A DNA stretch of 64,000 nucleotides from Geodermatophilus sabuli (GTDB lineage: Bacteria; Actinomycetota; Actinomycetes; Mycobacteriales; Geodermatophilaceae), in the NCBI RefSeq assembly GCF_010686765.1, contig NZ_JAAGWF010000003.1, positions 62,001 to 126,000 of the forward strand, read 5' to 3'. Positions 26,677 through 34,840 of this stretch are shown piece by piece (the first letter of the stretch is position 1; every line of letters begins with the position of its first letter). The position numbers were made by a program, and so were the translations under genes. The notes below the pieces were generated by a model. The model was not told the DNA's origin. It made no database searches and saw only the letters and a list, made by a program, of their open reading frames with translations.

Positions 26677-26734
26677 GGCCCCCGGCAGGGTCCCGCCGCG
26701 AGCTCGCGAGTGGCGGGGAGCCGGGGGTCCTTCT
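26677..26734 (-). repeat. Stop-codon-linked hairpin repeat, copy 3
   Basis: Arms CCCCCGGC (26679-26686) and GCCGGGGG (26720-26727), inner arms CCCGCC (26692-26697) and GGCGGG (26712-26717), and the palindrome CGCGAGCTCGCG at the tip. It begins right after the TGA of the EF-G-like gene. Read from that gene it matches copy 1 at roughly four bases in five. Confidence 0.65.
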
Positions 26735-28819
26735 TCACGCGGGCACGGCGGTCAGCGAGGCGGGCGCCGGCTCGTAACCCAGGGGCCGGCGGGTGAAACC
26801 GCCGGTGCCGTGCGAGACCGAGCGCAGCACGCCGGCATAGCTCAGCAGCTCCACCTCGGGCACCTCGGCGCGCACCGTCGTCCGGTCCCGGTCGGGATCG
26901 GCGTCGCTGCCGGTGACCCGGGCCCGCCGGCCGGACAGGTCGCTCATGACCGCGCCGACGTACTCCCCGGGGACGGCCACCTCGACCTCGCACCAGGGTT
27001 CGAGGACGCGGGTGCCCGCGGCGGCCACGGCCTCGCGCAGGGCCAGGGCACCGGCGGCCTGGAAGGCGGCATCCGAGGAGTCCACCGAGTGCGCCTTGCC
27101 GTCGACCAGGGTGACGTGGACGTCGACGATCGGCCGGTCGCCGGAGACGCCACGCTCGGCCTGGGCGCGGATGCCCTTCTCCACGCTGCCGTGGAACTGG
27201 CCGGGCACGGTGCCACCGACGATCCGCTGCTCGAACACGACCCCCGAGCCCGGCGGCCCCGGCTCCGCCTCGACCACGACGATCGCGTACTGGCCGTGCC
27301 CACCGGACTGCTTGACGTGCCGCCCGGTGACCCGTGCCGGCCCGGCGAGGGTCTCGACCATCGGCACCCGCACCGGCACCGTCGTCACGGTCACCCCGTG
27401 CCGGACCCGCAGCCGCTCCAGCAGCACCTCGGCGTGCGCCTCGCCGACGCACCACAGCAGCAACTGGCCGGTGTCGGGGCGGCGCTCCAGCCGGACCGTC
27501 GGGTCCTCGGCGACCAGGCGGGTCAGGGCGGTGGTCAGCCGGTCCTCGTCCGAGCGGGACGCCGCCTCCAGCGCCACCGGCAGCTGGGGGGTGGGCAGGT
27601 CCCACGGCGCGACCAGCCGCGGGTCCTCGGGCGTGGACAGGGTGTCGCCGGTCTCGGCGGACCCGAGCCGGGCGACGGCGCAGACGTCCCCGGCCGGGCA
27701 GGACGCCACCGGCCGCAGCACCGACCCCAGCGGGGAGCTGACCGCCCCGATCCGCTCGTCGACGTCGTGGTCGGGGTGCCCCCGGTCGGCCATCCCGTGC
27801 CCGGAGACGTGCACCGCGGTGTCCGGCCGCAGGGTGCCGGAGAAGACGCGCACCAGCGAGACGCGGCCGAGGTAGGGGTCGGTCGTCGTCTTGACCACCT
27901 CGGCGACCAGCGGTCCGTCGGCGTCGCAGGACGGCACCGGCGCCGGTGTCCCGTCCGGGCGGGTGACCGGCGGGCAGCCGTGCTCCATGGGGCAGGGGAA
28001 GGCCGAGACGAGCAGGTCGAGGAGCTCCGGGATGCCGACGCCGGTCAGCGGGGCGGCGCAGAGGACCGGGTGGAAGTGCCCGCGGGCCACCGCCGTCTCG
28101 AGGTCGGCGACGAGGTCGGTGACCGACAGCTCCTCGCCGCCGAGGTAGCGGTCCATGAGGGTCTCGTCCTCGCTCTCGGCGATGATCCCCTCGATCAGCT
28201 CCGCCCGGAGCCGGTCGGCGTCCTGCCCCTCCTCCCCCGCGAGCTCGACGTGCGGCTCCAGCAGCGACACCAGGCCGGTCACCGCGCCGTCCGGGCCCCG
28301 CCGGAGCAGGTGCATGGGGAAGACCCCGTCGCCCAGCATGGTCCGGCAGGCCCGGACGGCGTCGTCGACGTCGGCGCGGGGGCGGTCCAGCTGGGTGATG
28401 ACGACGGCGCGGGGCATGCCCACGGCCGCGCACTCCTCCCACAGCTGGACCGTCGTCGCGTCGACGCCGGCCACCGCGGAGACGACGAAGAGGGCGGCGT
28501 CGGCGGCGCGGAGCCCGGCGCGGAGCTCGCCGACGAAGTCCGGCGACCCGGGTGTGTCCAGCAACGTCAGCCGGTGCCCGGCGTGCTCGACGGTCGCCAC
28601 GCCGAGGGAGACCGAGCGCTGCTGGCGGACCTCCACCTCCTCGTTGTCCAGGCACGTGTTGCCGTCCTCGACCCGGCCGGCCCGGGGCAGCGCGCCGGTG
28701 GCGACCAGCAGCGCCTCGGCGAGGGTGGTCTTCCCCGCGCCCGCGTGGCCGACGAGGGCCACGTTGCGCACTTTCTCGGCCGGTCGCGGTGCCGGCGCGG
28801 TGCCGGTGTCCTTGGCCAC
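26735..28819 (-). CDS. Elongation factor G-like GTPase (FusA2-type paralogue)
   Basis: The 694-residue protein has EF-G domain order: G1 GHAGAGKTT (24-32), G3 DTPGSPDF (88-95), then the beta-barrel, domain III and the EF-G IV/V region (VKQSGGHGQYAIVVVEAEP...VDVHVTLVDGKAHSVDSSDAAFQAAG). The G4 motif reads TQLD (142-145) instead of NKxD, unusual for a GTPase, so guanine recognition or function may differ from canonical EF-G. No ribosomal-protein genes are near, which supports a specialised paralogue. The GTG lies 6 bp from the stop of the DUF1918 gene, suggesting coupled translation. Confidence 0.88.
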   Translation of the reverse strand: MAKDTGTAPAPRPAEKVRNVALVGHAGAGKTTLAEALLVATGALPRAGRVEDGNTCLDNEEVEVRQQRSVSLGVATVEHAGHRLTLLDTPGSPDFVGELRAGLRAADAALFVVSAVAGVDATTVQLWEECAAVGMPRAVVITQLDRPRADVDDAVRACRTMLGDGVFPMHLLRRGPDGAVTGLVSLLEPHVELAGEEGQDADRLRAELIEGIIAESEDETLMDRYLGGEELSVTDLVADLETAVARGHFHPVLCAAPLTGVGIPELLDLLVSAFPCPMEHGCPPVTRPDGTPAPVPSCDADGPLVAEVVKTTTDPYLGRVSLVRVFSGTLRPDTAVHVSGHGMADRGHPDHDVDERIGAVSSPLGSVLRPVASCPAGDVCAVARLGSAETGDTLSTPEDPRLVAPWDLPTPQLPVALEAASRSDEDRLTTALTRLVAEDPTVRLERRPDTGQLLLWCVGEAHAEVLLERLRVRHGVTVTTVPVRVPMVETLAGPARVTGRHVKQSGGHGQYAIVVVEAEPGPPGSGVVFEQRIVGGTVPGQFHGSVEKGIRAQAERGVSGDRPIVDVHVTLVDGKAHSVDSSDAAFQAAGALALREAVAAAGTRVLEPWCEVEVAVPGEYVGAVMSDLSGRRARVTGSDADPDRDRTTVRAEVPEVELLSYAGVLRSVSHGTGGFTRRPLGYEPAPASLTAVPA

Positions 28820-28824
28820 GCGGC

Positions 28825-29025
28825 TCAGCCGTTCGCCGGCTCGGGGACGACGCTGCACGACCCGGCAGCCGGGTGGAACACCCCGGTGTGCCCGTCGGGG
28901 TCCCAGCGGACCACGAAGGGTGGCCCGCCGCCCTCTCCCCGCACCTCGAGCACGTGCCCGATGCGCTCCGGCTCTCCCTGGTGGGTGGAACGGACGACGA
29001 TCCTGTCCCCGACTCGCGCTTCCAC
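28825..29025 (-). CDS. DUF1918 family protein
   Basis: The 66-residue protein (VGDRIVVRSTHQGEPERIGHVLEVRGEGGGPPFVVRWDPDGHTGVFHPAAGS) is a clear DUF1918 domain, an SH3-like beta barrel found in actinobacteria, sometimes attached to a CBS or other domain. GGGAGG lies five bases before the GTG. It is the first gene of the transcript that continues into the EF-G-like gene. Function is unknown. Confidence 0.9.
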   Translation of the reverse strand: MEARVGDRIVVRSTHQGEPERIGHVLEVRGEGGGPPFVVRWDPDGHTGVFHPAAGSCSVVPEPANG

Positions 29026-29065
29026 GGCGGCCTCCCGGCTGACTCCGGTCTGTGTTGTGGGTCAC

Positions 29066-29094
29066 AGCCTGCCCGCGGCGTGGGGACCGATCAA
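29066..29094 (-). promoter_or_regulatory. Putative promoter of the DUF1918 / EF-G-like operon
   Basis: On the minus strand TTGATC (29089-29094) and CAGGCT (29066-29071) are 17 bp apart, about 40 bp before the DUF1918 GTG. Confidence 0.4.
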
Positions 29095-29212
29095 GGCCCC
29101 GCGGAGCCGGCTGCGGCGTCCACGGCGGCGGTGTGGGCGGCGACCGCCGCGGCCAGCGGACCGACGACGGCGGCGGGCAGCGCGGGACAGCCGCGGGGCC
29201 GTGCTGGGGCGC

Positions 29213-29416
29213 ATGACGAGCAGCGGGCACGCGGCCGGCCGGGACCAGGAGACCGACCGGGCGCACGCCGTCCCGCGGGAGGACGCCGACGGCCCGCCGC
29301 CGTGGGTCGCCCTGTGCGGCACCCCCGTCGCCGTCGTCCAGGGCAGCTGGGCCGGGCGGCGGGGACTGGGCTCCGGCGATCCGTGCCCGGACTGCCGCCG
29401 GCTGGCGCCGGGCTGA
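29213..29416 (+). CDS. Small zinc-ribbon-like protein
   Basis: This 67-residue frame ends WVALCGTPVAVVQGSWAGRRGLGSGDPCPDCRRLAPG. The LCG plus CPDC arrangement resembles the half zinc ribbon of small actinobacterial proteins such as the DUF3039 group. It lies on the strand opposite the DUF1918 operon, immediately upstream of another tiny gene. There is no clear ribosome site, so the call rests on the cysteine pattern. Confidence 0.55.
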   Translation: MTSSGHAAGRDQETDRAHAVPREDADGPPPWVALCGTPVAVVQGSWAGRRGLGSGDPCPDCRRLAPG

Positions 29417-29430
29417 GGCGACGAGCCGGG

Positions 29431-29480
29431 GCCCGCCGGGGCCTGCCGGAGCCTGCCGGAGCCTGCCGGGGCCTGCCGGA
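29431..29480. repeat. Five tandem 10-bp repeats of GCCTGCCGG(A/G)
   Basis: Five near-perfect decamers run head to tail directly before the small gene at 29507. Copy 1 has one change (GCCCGCCGGG). Confidence 0.75.
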
Positions 29481-29506
29481 GCCGGCCCGCGTGCCACCCT
29501 TCCGGC

Positions 29507-29683
29507 ATGGCGTTCGACCTGCACCGCGCCGACGGTGAAGTGCTCCGGTTCGACGACGACGCGCGGTTCAGCTTCACCGCCGCCGGCCACCTCGTCGTGT
29601 ACGACCCCGAGGGTGGCAAGACGGTGTTCAGCCACCACAGCTGGAACTGGCTCGAGGAGCCGGTGCCCCCACCCGGCGACTGA
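29507..29683 (+). CDS. Very small conserved-looking protein (58 aa)
   Basis: The frame starts MAFDLHRADGEVLRFDDDARF and continues through a beta-rich, aromatic segment to VFSHHSWNWLEEPVPPPGD. Codon third positions are almost all G or C and composition is balanced and soluble, unlike the Arg/Pro-rich shadow frames nearby, so I judge it a real gene. A CACCCT hexamer ends six bases before the ATG. No family is recognised. Confidence 0.6.
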   Translation: MAFDLHRADGEVLRFDDDARFSFTAAGHLVVYDPEGGKTVFSHHSWNWLEEPVPPPGD

Positions 29684-29872
29684 GCGCCCGGCCGGCTGAC
29701 GGACCCGCCGCGCCCCGATCGGGCGGACGTGTCACACGGGCGGCACCGGCGGTGCTCTACGGGTGTGGATGTCGTGAGGCACGGTGCGAGTGCACCGGCC
29801 GCCGCCCTGACCGCCGCCCTGTCCCCTGACGGGCGCCCTGCGGCGGTCCGGCGAGCCCAGCGGAGGAGCGGC

Positions 29873-30391
29873 GTGGCGGTGTCGACTCGCCCGGGAGCCG
29901 TCCGGGCCGACCTCGAGGAGGTCTTCCGCGCCGCCTACCCCCGGGTCGTCGGCGTCGCCGCCCGCGTGCTGGGCTCCCGCGACGAGGCGGAGGACGTGGC
30001 CCAGGAGGTCTTCCTCAGCTTCGGTCACTCCTCGGTGCCGGCCGGTGAGGCGACGGGCTGGCTGTCGGTCGCCGCGGCGCACACCGCGCTGAACCACCTG
30101 CGGTCCGGTCGTCGGCGGGCCACCCGTGAGCAGGTCGCCGGCGACGGCGACGTCCTCGCGCCGGACGTCGCGGACACGGTCGTGACCCTCGACGAGCGCC
30201 GCCGCGTGCGGGCGGCGCTGGCCCGGCTCCCCCGCAAGCAGGCCGTCGCCCTGGTGCTGCGGCACAGCGGCCTCAGCTACGCCGAGGTCGCGGCCGCCCT
30301 CGAGCTCTCCCCCGGCAGCGTCGGCACCACCGTGCGTCGCGCCGAATCCGCCCTACGCGAGGAGTTGACCCGTCATGCGTCATCCCACTGA
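29873..30391 (+). CDS. ECF-type RNA polymerase sigma factor
   Basis: The 172-residue protein has sigma region 2 (LEEVFRAAYPRVVGVAARVLGSRDEAEDVAQEVFLSF) and region 4 (RVRAALARLPRKQAVALVLRHSGLSYAEVAAALELSPGSVGTTVRRAESALREEL). GGAGGAG lies before the GTG, making the N-terminal extension of the longer frame leader. It overlaps the anti-sigma gene by 17 bp, and the same transcript should continue into the ABC exporter genes. Confidence 0.92.
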   Translation: MAVSTRPGAVRADLEEVFRAAYPRVVGVAARVLGSRDEAEDVAQEVFLSFGHSSVPAGEATGWLSVAAAHTALNHLRSGRRRATREQVAGDGDVLAPDVADTVVTLDERRRVRAALARLPRKQAVALVLRHSGLSYAEVAAALELSPGSVGTTVRRAESALREELTRHASSH

Positions 30392-31448
30392 CGGCACGCT
30401 GCGCCGGCTCGTGGACGAGCCGGTCGGCGTCGCCGACGCCGACCGCGAGCACGTCGCGGGCTGCCCGGTCTGCCTGTCCGGGCTGGCCGCCGCCCAGGCC
30501 GACGCCGCGCTCGCCGGTGCCGCGCTGGACGCGCGTGTCTCCCCCGACGTGGACGCCGGGTGGCACCGCCTGTCGCACGCGGTCCCCGTCCGCGCGCGGC
30601 CGGCATCCGCCGCCCGCACCCCCCGCCGTCGGGCGCTGCTGCGCAGCCCCGTGGTCGCCGTGGCCGGCGTCGTGGCCCTGCTCACGGGGGCCGGCGCCGC
30701 GGCCGCCGCGGACTGGCTGCAGATCTTCCGGACCGAGCAGATCGCCCCCGTCGCGGTCAGCTCGGCCGACCTGGTCGCCCTGCCCGACCTCACCGCCTAC
30801 GGCGACGTCGAGGTGGTCGAGGAGCCCGACGTGCGGGAGGTGGCCGACGCCGCCGCCGCGGAGGAGGCGACCGGGCTGCCCGTCCCGCAGGTGGGCGACC
30901 TGCCCCGGGGCGTGTCCGGCGACCCCGCGTACCAGGCCGGCGGCCGGCTGAGCGCGGTGTTCACCTTCTCGGCGGAGGAGGCCGCGCAGGCCGCCGCGGC
31001 CGCCGGCGAGACCCTGCCGCCCGCGCCTCCCGGCCTCGACGGCGGCCAGTTCCGGCTCTCGGCCGGGCCGGGGGTCGCTGCGGTCTGGTCCTCCGACAGC
31101 GGCCTGCCGGGCCTGGTCGTGGCCCGGGCGGTCGCCCCCACCGGGGAGTCCTCCGGCGTGCCGTTCGAGACCGCCCGCGACCACCTGTTGTCCCTCCCGG
31201 GGCTGCCCGACGAGGTCGCGTCGCAGCTGCGCAGCTTCTCCGGGGACGGGACGACGCTGCCGCTGCCCGTGCCGGCCGAGTTCGTGTCCAGCTCCGGCGC
31301 CGACGTCGGCGGGGTGCCGGCGACGGTGCTCACCTCGCGGGACGGCGTCCTGGCGGCCGTGGTCTGGGTCGAGGACGGGATCGTGACCGCGGTGGCGGGC
31401 TCGCTGAGCGCCGACGAGGTGCTGTCCGTCGCCCGCGGGCTGCGGTGA
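30375..31448 (+). CDS. Membrane-anchored zinc anti-sigma factor with long extracytoplasmic domain
   Basis: The 357-residue protein has an N-terminal anti-sigma domain with the zinc motif HVAGCPVC (HxxxCxxC), one membrane helix (VVAVAGVVALLTGAGAAAA) and a 230-residue outer domain resembling DUF4367-type sensory regions (GLPVPQVGDLPRGV...GQFRLSAGPGVAAVW...VPATVLTSRDGVLAAVVW). It should hold the ECF sigma factor at the membrane until an outside or redox signal arrives. Its stop overlaps the ATPase start (GTGA). Confidence 0.87.
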   Translation: MRHPTDGTLRRLVDEPVGVADADREHVAGCPVCLSGLAAAQADAALAGAALDARVSPDVDAGWHRLSHAVPVRARPASAARTPRRRALLRSPVVAVAGVVALLTGAGAAAAADWLQIFRTEQIAPVAVSSADLVALPDLTAYGDVEVVEEPDVREVADAAAAEEATGLPVPQVGDLPRGVSGDPAYQAGGRLSAVFTFSAEEAAQAAAAAGETLPPAPPGLDGGQFRLSAGPGVAAVWSSDSGLPGLVVARAVAPTGESSGVPFETARDHLLSLPGLPDEVASQLRSFSGDGTTLPLPVPAEFVSSSGADVGGVPATVLTSRDGVLAAVVWVEDGIVTAVAGSLSADEVLSVARGLR

Positions 31449-32440
31449 GCGGGACCACCACCGGAGGCGCCGTCCAGCCGGGCGGCGCCTCCCTGGCTGC
31501 CGCGGAGCGGCTGCTCGCCGAGCTCCCGCCGTCCCCGGCGGTGTGGTGCTCCGGCCTGCGCAAGCGGTACGGACGGCGGACCGCGGTCGACGACGTGTCG
31601 TTCACCGTCGGCCGCGGCGAGGTGCTGGGGCTGCTGGGCCCCAACGGTGCCGGCAAGACCAGCACCATCAAGATGCTGCTCGGTCTCGTCCGGCCCGACG
31701 CCGGAGAGGTGCTGCTGCTGGGGCGGCCGGCGCGGGATCCGCAGTCGCGGTCGCGCGTCGGCTACCTGCCGGAGCTCTTCCGGTACCAGCCGTGGCTCAC
31801 CGCGGCCGAGGTGCTGCGGCTGCACGTCCGGCTGGCGGGCGTCGCCGTGCCGGTCGGGGAGCAGCGGGAGTGTCTCGCCCTGGTGGGCCTGGCCGACCGC
31901 GCCGGCGACCGGGTGGGCGGGTTCTCCAAGGGCATGCAGCAGCGGCTCGGGCTGGCCGTCGCGCTGGTGGCCCGCCCGGAGTTCGTCGTCCTCGACGAGC
32001 CGACCAGCGCCCTGGACCCGCTCGGCCGGGCCGACGTCCGGGACCTGGTGCTCACCCTCAAGGCCCGTGGCGTCGCCGTCCTGCTCAACTCGCACCTGAT
32101 CGGCGAGGTGGAGCGGGTCTGCGACCGGGTCGTCATCCTCGACAAGGGCCGGGTGGCGGCCTCGGGCAGCCTGTCGGAGCTGCTCGGCCGGCGGGAGGTC
32201 CGGCTGCGGCTGGACGGGGTGCGGCCCGAGGCGGAGGCGCGGCTGGCCGCCACCGGCCGGCTGCGCCGCACCGGCGACTGGTTCACCGTGGAGCTGCCCG
32301 ACGGCGAGGAGGCGGCCGCGGTGCCCGACCTGGTGGCGGAGCTCGTGGGCCTCGGGGTGCGGGTGCACGCGGTCGAGCCCGGGCGGATCAGCCTCGAGGA
32401 GCGGCTGCTCGGCATCCTGCGTGACGGGGTCCGGCCGTGA
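31445..32440 (+). CDS. ABC transporter ATP-binding protein
   Basis: The 331-residue ATPase has Walker A GPNGAGKTS, signature GFSKGMQQRLGLA, Walker B FVVLDEPTSALDP and the switch histidine in NSHLIGEVE, followed by a C-terminal accessory domain of about 90 residues. The order and the NosF/CcmA-like sequence (LFRYQPWLTAAEVLRLH) fit an ABC-2-type exporter. Overlaps on both sides couple it to the anti-sigma factor and the permease. Confidence 0.93.
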   Translation: MSGTTTGGAVQPGGASLAAAERLLAELPPSPAVWCSGLRKRYGRRTAVDDVSFTVGRGEVLGLLGPNGAGKTSTIKMLLGLVRPDAGEVLLLGRPARDPQSRSRVGYLPELFRYQPWLTAAEVLRLHVRLAGVAVPVGEQRECLALVGLADRAGDRVGGFSKGMQQRLGLAVALVARPEFVVLDEPTSALDPLGRADVRDLVLTLKARGVAVLLNSHLIGEVERVCDRVVILDKGRVAASGSLSELLGRREVRLRLDGVRPEAEARLAATGRLRRTGDWFTVELPDGEEAAAVPDLVAELVGLGVRVHAVEPGRISLEERLLGILRDGVRP

Positions 32441-33285
32441 CCGTCCGGATCGTGCTGACCATCGCCGCCCTGACCCTCCAGGAGGCCGCCCGCCGCAAGG
32501 TGCTCCGGGCGCTGGCCGGCCTGACGGTCGTGCTGCTGGCGCTGTCGGCGTGGGGGTTCTCGCGGATCGACGCCGAGTTCGGCGGCCTCACCACCGGGGA
32601 GGCACGGCTGGCGGGCGCCACGGTCCTGAACCTGGTGATGTTCGGCTTCAGCCTGATCGCCGCGCTGGGGACGGCGTTCCTCGCCGGCCCCACGCTCGCC
32701 GGCGAGGTGGAGTCCGGGACCGCGCTGGCGATGCTGGCACGGCCGGTGCGCCGCTCGGCGGTGCTCGTCGGCAAGTGGCTGGGGCTGGTGGCCTTCGGCA
32801 GCGGCTTCGTGGTGCTGGCGGGGTTCGCCCAGTTCGTCATCGTCCAGGTGACCGTGGGCTACTGGCCGCCGTCGCCGGTCACCGGGCTCGCGCTGCTCGC
32901 CGCGCAGACGGCGGTGCTGCTCACCCTCGGCCTGCTCCTGTCCACCGTGATCTCCCCGATGGCGTCGGGGGTCGTCGCGGTCGGCCTGTTCGGCGCCACC
33001 TGGATCGCCGGGGTGGTCGGCGGGATCGGCGGCTCCCTCGGCAACGAGGGCGTGGCCCGGGTCGGCACCGTGTCACGGATGGTGCTGCCGACCGACGGCC
33101 TGTGGCGCGGGGCGATGCACGCCTTCCAGGACCCGACCCTGCTGACGCAGCTGGGCCCGGGCTTCGACGGCTTCCCGTTCCTGGGCGAGGCACCGCTCAC
33201 CGCCGCCTACCTCGCCTGGGCCGCCCTGTGGATCGCCGTCGTCCTCGCCCTGGCCGGGCTGGCCTTCCGGCGCCGCGACCTGTGA
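32437..33285 (+). CDS. ABC-2-type transporter permease
   Basis: The 282-residue membrane protein has six predicted segments, with the NosY/GldF-like N-terminus TLQEAARRKVLRALAGLTVVLLAL and the cytoplasmic loop GEVESGTALAMLARPVRRSAVLVGKWLGL typical of ABC-2 permeases. It partners the preceding ATPase. No substrate-binding protein is present, as expected for an exporter. The stop lies 15 bp from that of the convergent dehydrogenase gene. Confidence 0.9.
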   Translation: MTVRIVLTIAALTLQEAARRKVLRALAGLTVVLLALSAWGFSRIDAEFGGLTTGEARLAGATVLNLVMFGFSLIAALGTAFLAGPTLAGEVESGTALAMLARPVRRSAVLVGKWLGLVAFGSGFVVLAGFAQFVIVQVTVGYWPPSPVTGLALLAAQTAVLLTLGLLLSTVISPMASGVVAVGLFGATWIAGVVGGIGGSLGNEGVARVGTVSRMVLPTDGLWRGAMHAFQDPTLLTQLGPGFDGFPFLGEAPLTAAYLAWAALWIAVVLALAGLAFRRRDL

Positions 33286-33300
33286 GCCCCCGGCAGCGGG

Positions 33301-34830
33301 TCAGACGGTGAACTCCACGCCCTGCGCGAGGGGCAGCTCGCCCGAGAAGTTGACGGTGTTGGTGGCCCGGCGCATGTAGCTGCGCCAGGCGTCGGAACCG
33401 GACTCCCGGCCGCCGCCGGTCTCCTTCTCCCCGCCGAAGGCGCCACCGATCTCGGCCCCGGAGGTGCCGATGTTGACGTTGGCGATGCCGCAGTCGGAGC
33501 CGTCGGCGGCGAGGAAGCGCTCGGCCTCGGCGTGGTCACCGGTGAAGATGCTCGACGACAGGCCCTGGGGCACGCCGTTGTTCAGCGCGACGGCCTCCTC
33601 CAGCGTGCGGTAGGGCAGCACGTACAGGATCGGGGCGAACGTCTCCCGCCGCACGACGTCGGTCTGCTCGGGCATCCGCACGACCGCCGGCTCCACGTAG
33701 TAGGCGTCGGGTGCCTCCTCCTCGAACCGGCGGCCCCCGCCCACCACGACCTCGCCGCCCTGCTGGCGGGCGGCGTCGAGGGCGTCCTGCATGCCCTTGT
33801 AGGCCGCGCCGTGGACGAGCGGCCCGACCAGGGTGCCCTCGGCCACGGGCGAGCCGATCGGCAGCCGCCGGTAGGCGTCGGTGAGCCGGCCGGTCAGCTC
33901 CTCGATGACGTCGACGTGGCAGATGACCCGCCGCAGGGTGGTGCACCGCTGACCGGCGGTCCCGGCCGCGGAGAAGACGATGCCGCGGGTGGTGAGGTCG
34001 AGGTCGGCCGAGGGCGTCACGATGGCGGCGTTGTTCCCGCCGAGCTCGAGCAGCGACCGGCCGAAGCGCTCGGCCACCCGGGGGCCGACGGCCCGGCCCA
34101 TGCGGGTCGACCCGGTGGCGCTGAGCAGGGCGACACCGGGGTGGTCGACCAGCGCCTCGCCGACGTCCGGGCCGCCGATCAGCAGCTGGCTGAGGCCCGC
34201 GGGGGCGCCGGTCTCGGCGATCGCGCGGTCGAGCAGCGCCGCGCTCGCCGCGGCGGTGAGCGGGGCGAGCTCGGAGGGTTTCCACACCACGGGGTCGCCG
34301 CAGACGAGGGCGACGGCGGTGTTCCAGGACCAGACGGCCACGGGGAAGTTGAAGGCGCTGATGACGCCGACGACGCCGAGCGGGTGCCACGCCTCCATCA
34401 GCCGGTGACCGGGACGCTCGGAGCTGATCGTCTTCCCGTAGAGCTGCCGGGACAGGCCCACGGCGAACTCGCAGATGTCGATCATCTCCTGGACCTCGCC
34501 CAGGGCCTCGGAGGTGATCTTGCCGACCTCGAGGCTGACCAGGGTGCCGAGGTCGGCCTTGTGCTCGCGGAGGAGCTCGCCGAGGCGGCGGACCACCCCG
34601 CCGCGGACCGGCGCCGGGACGGTCCGCCACTGGCCGAACGCCTCCTGCGCCCGGGTGACGGCGCCGTCGACGTCGGCGGCGGTCGACCAGCGCACGGAGG
34701 CCAGTGACCGCCCGGTGACCGGTGAGGTGACGGAGCGGTCGCCGGCCAGGGCCTCCAGGTCGACGCCGCAGCGGCGCGCGGCGTCCACGGCCCGGCGGCG
34801 GAGGTCGTCGGCACTGGGCAGGGTGGTCAC
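33301..34830 (-). CDS. amaB: ALDH7-family aldehyde dehydrogenase (AmaB / piperideine-6-carboxylate dehydrogenase type)
   Basis: The 509-residue protein has the aldehyde dehydrogenase general base in LELGGNNAAIV, the catalytic cysteine in AGQRCTTLRR and the ALDH7 ending NIGTSGAEIGGAFGGEKETGGGRESGSDAW. ALDH7/AmaB oxidises aminoadipate semialdehyde (in equilibrium with piperideine-6-carboxylate) to 2-aminoadipate. AGGAG lies five bases before the GTG, 10 bp after the stop of the FAD oxidase. With that oxidase and the HglS-like gene it forms a lysine/pipecolate pathway. The symbol rests on family and context. Confidence 0.9.
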   Translation of the reverse strand: MTTLPSADDLRRRAVDAARRCGVDLEALAGDRSVTSPVTGRSLASVRWSTAADVDGAVTRAQEAFGQWRTVPAPVRGGVVRRLGELLREHKADLGTLVSLEVGKITSEALGEVQEMIDICEFAVGLSRQLYGKTISSERPGHRLMEAWHPLGVVGVISAFNFPVAVWSWNTAVALVCGDPVVWKPSELAPLTAAASAALLDRAIAETGAPAGLSQLLIGGPDVGEALVDHPGVALLSATGSTRMGRAVGPRVAERFGRSLLELGGNNAAIVTPSADLDLTTRGIVFSAAGTAGQRCTTLRRVICHVDVIEELTGRLTDAYRRLPIGSPVAEGTLVGPLVHGAAYKGMQDALDAARQQGGEVVVGGGRRFEEEAPDAYYVEPAVVRMPEQTDVVRRETFAPILYVLPYRTLEEAVALNNGVPQGLSSSIFTGDHAEAERFLAADGSDCGIANVNIGTSGAEIGGAFGGEKETGGGRESGSDAWRSYMRRATNTVNFSGELPLAQGVEFTV

Positions 34831-34840
34831 TGGCTCTCCT

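Noticed and set aside
26105-29416. 1103-codon plus-strand frame opposite the phosphatidyltransferase and EF-G-like genes
   Set aside because: Shadow frame of low complexity; only its last 67 codons (29213-29416) fall outside other genes and look protein-like.
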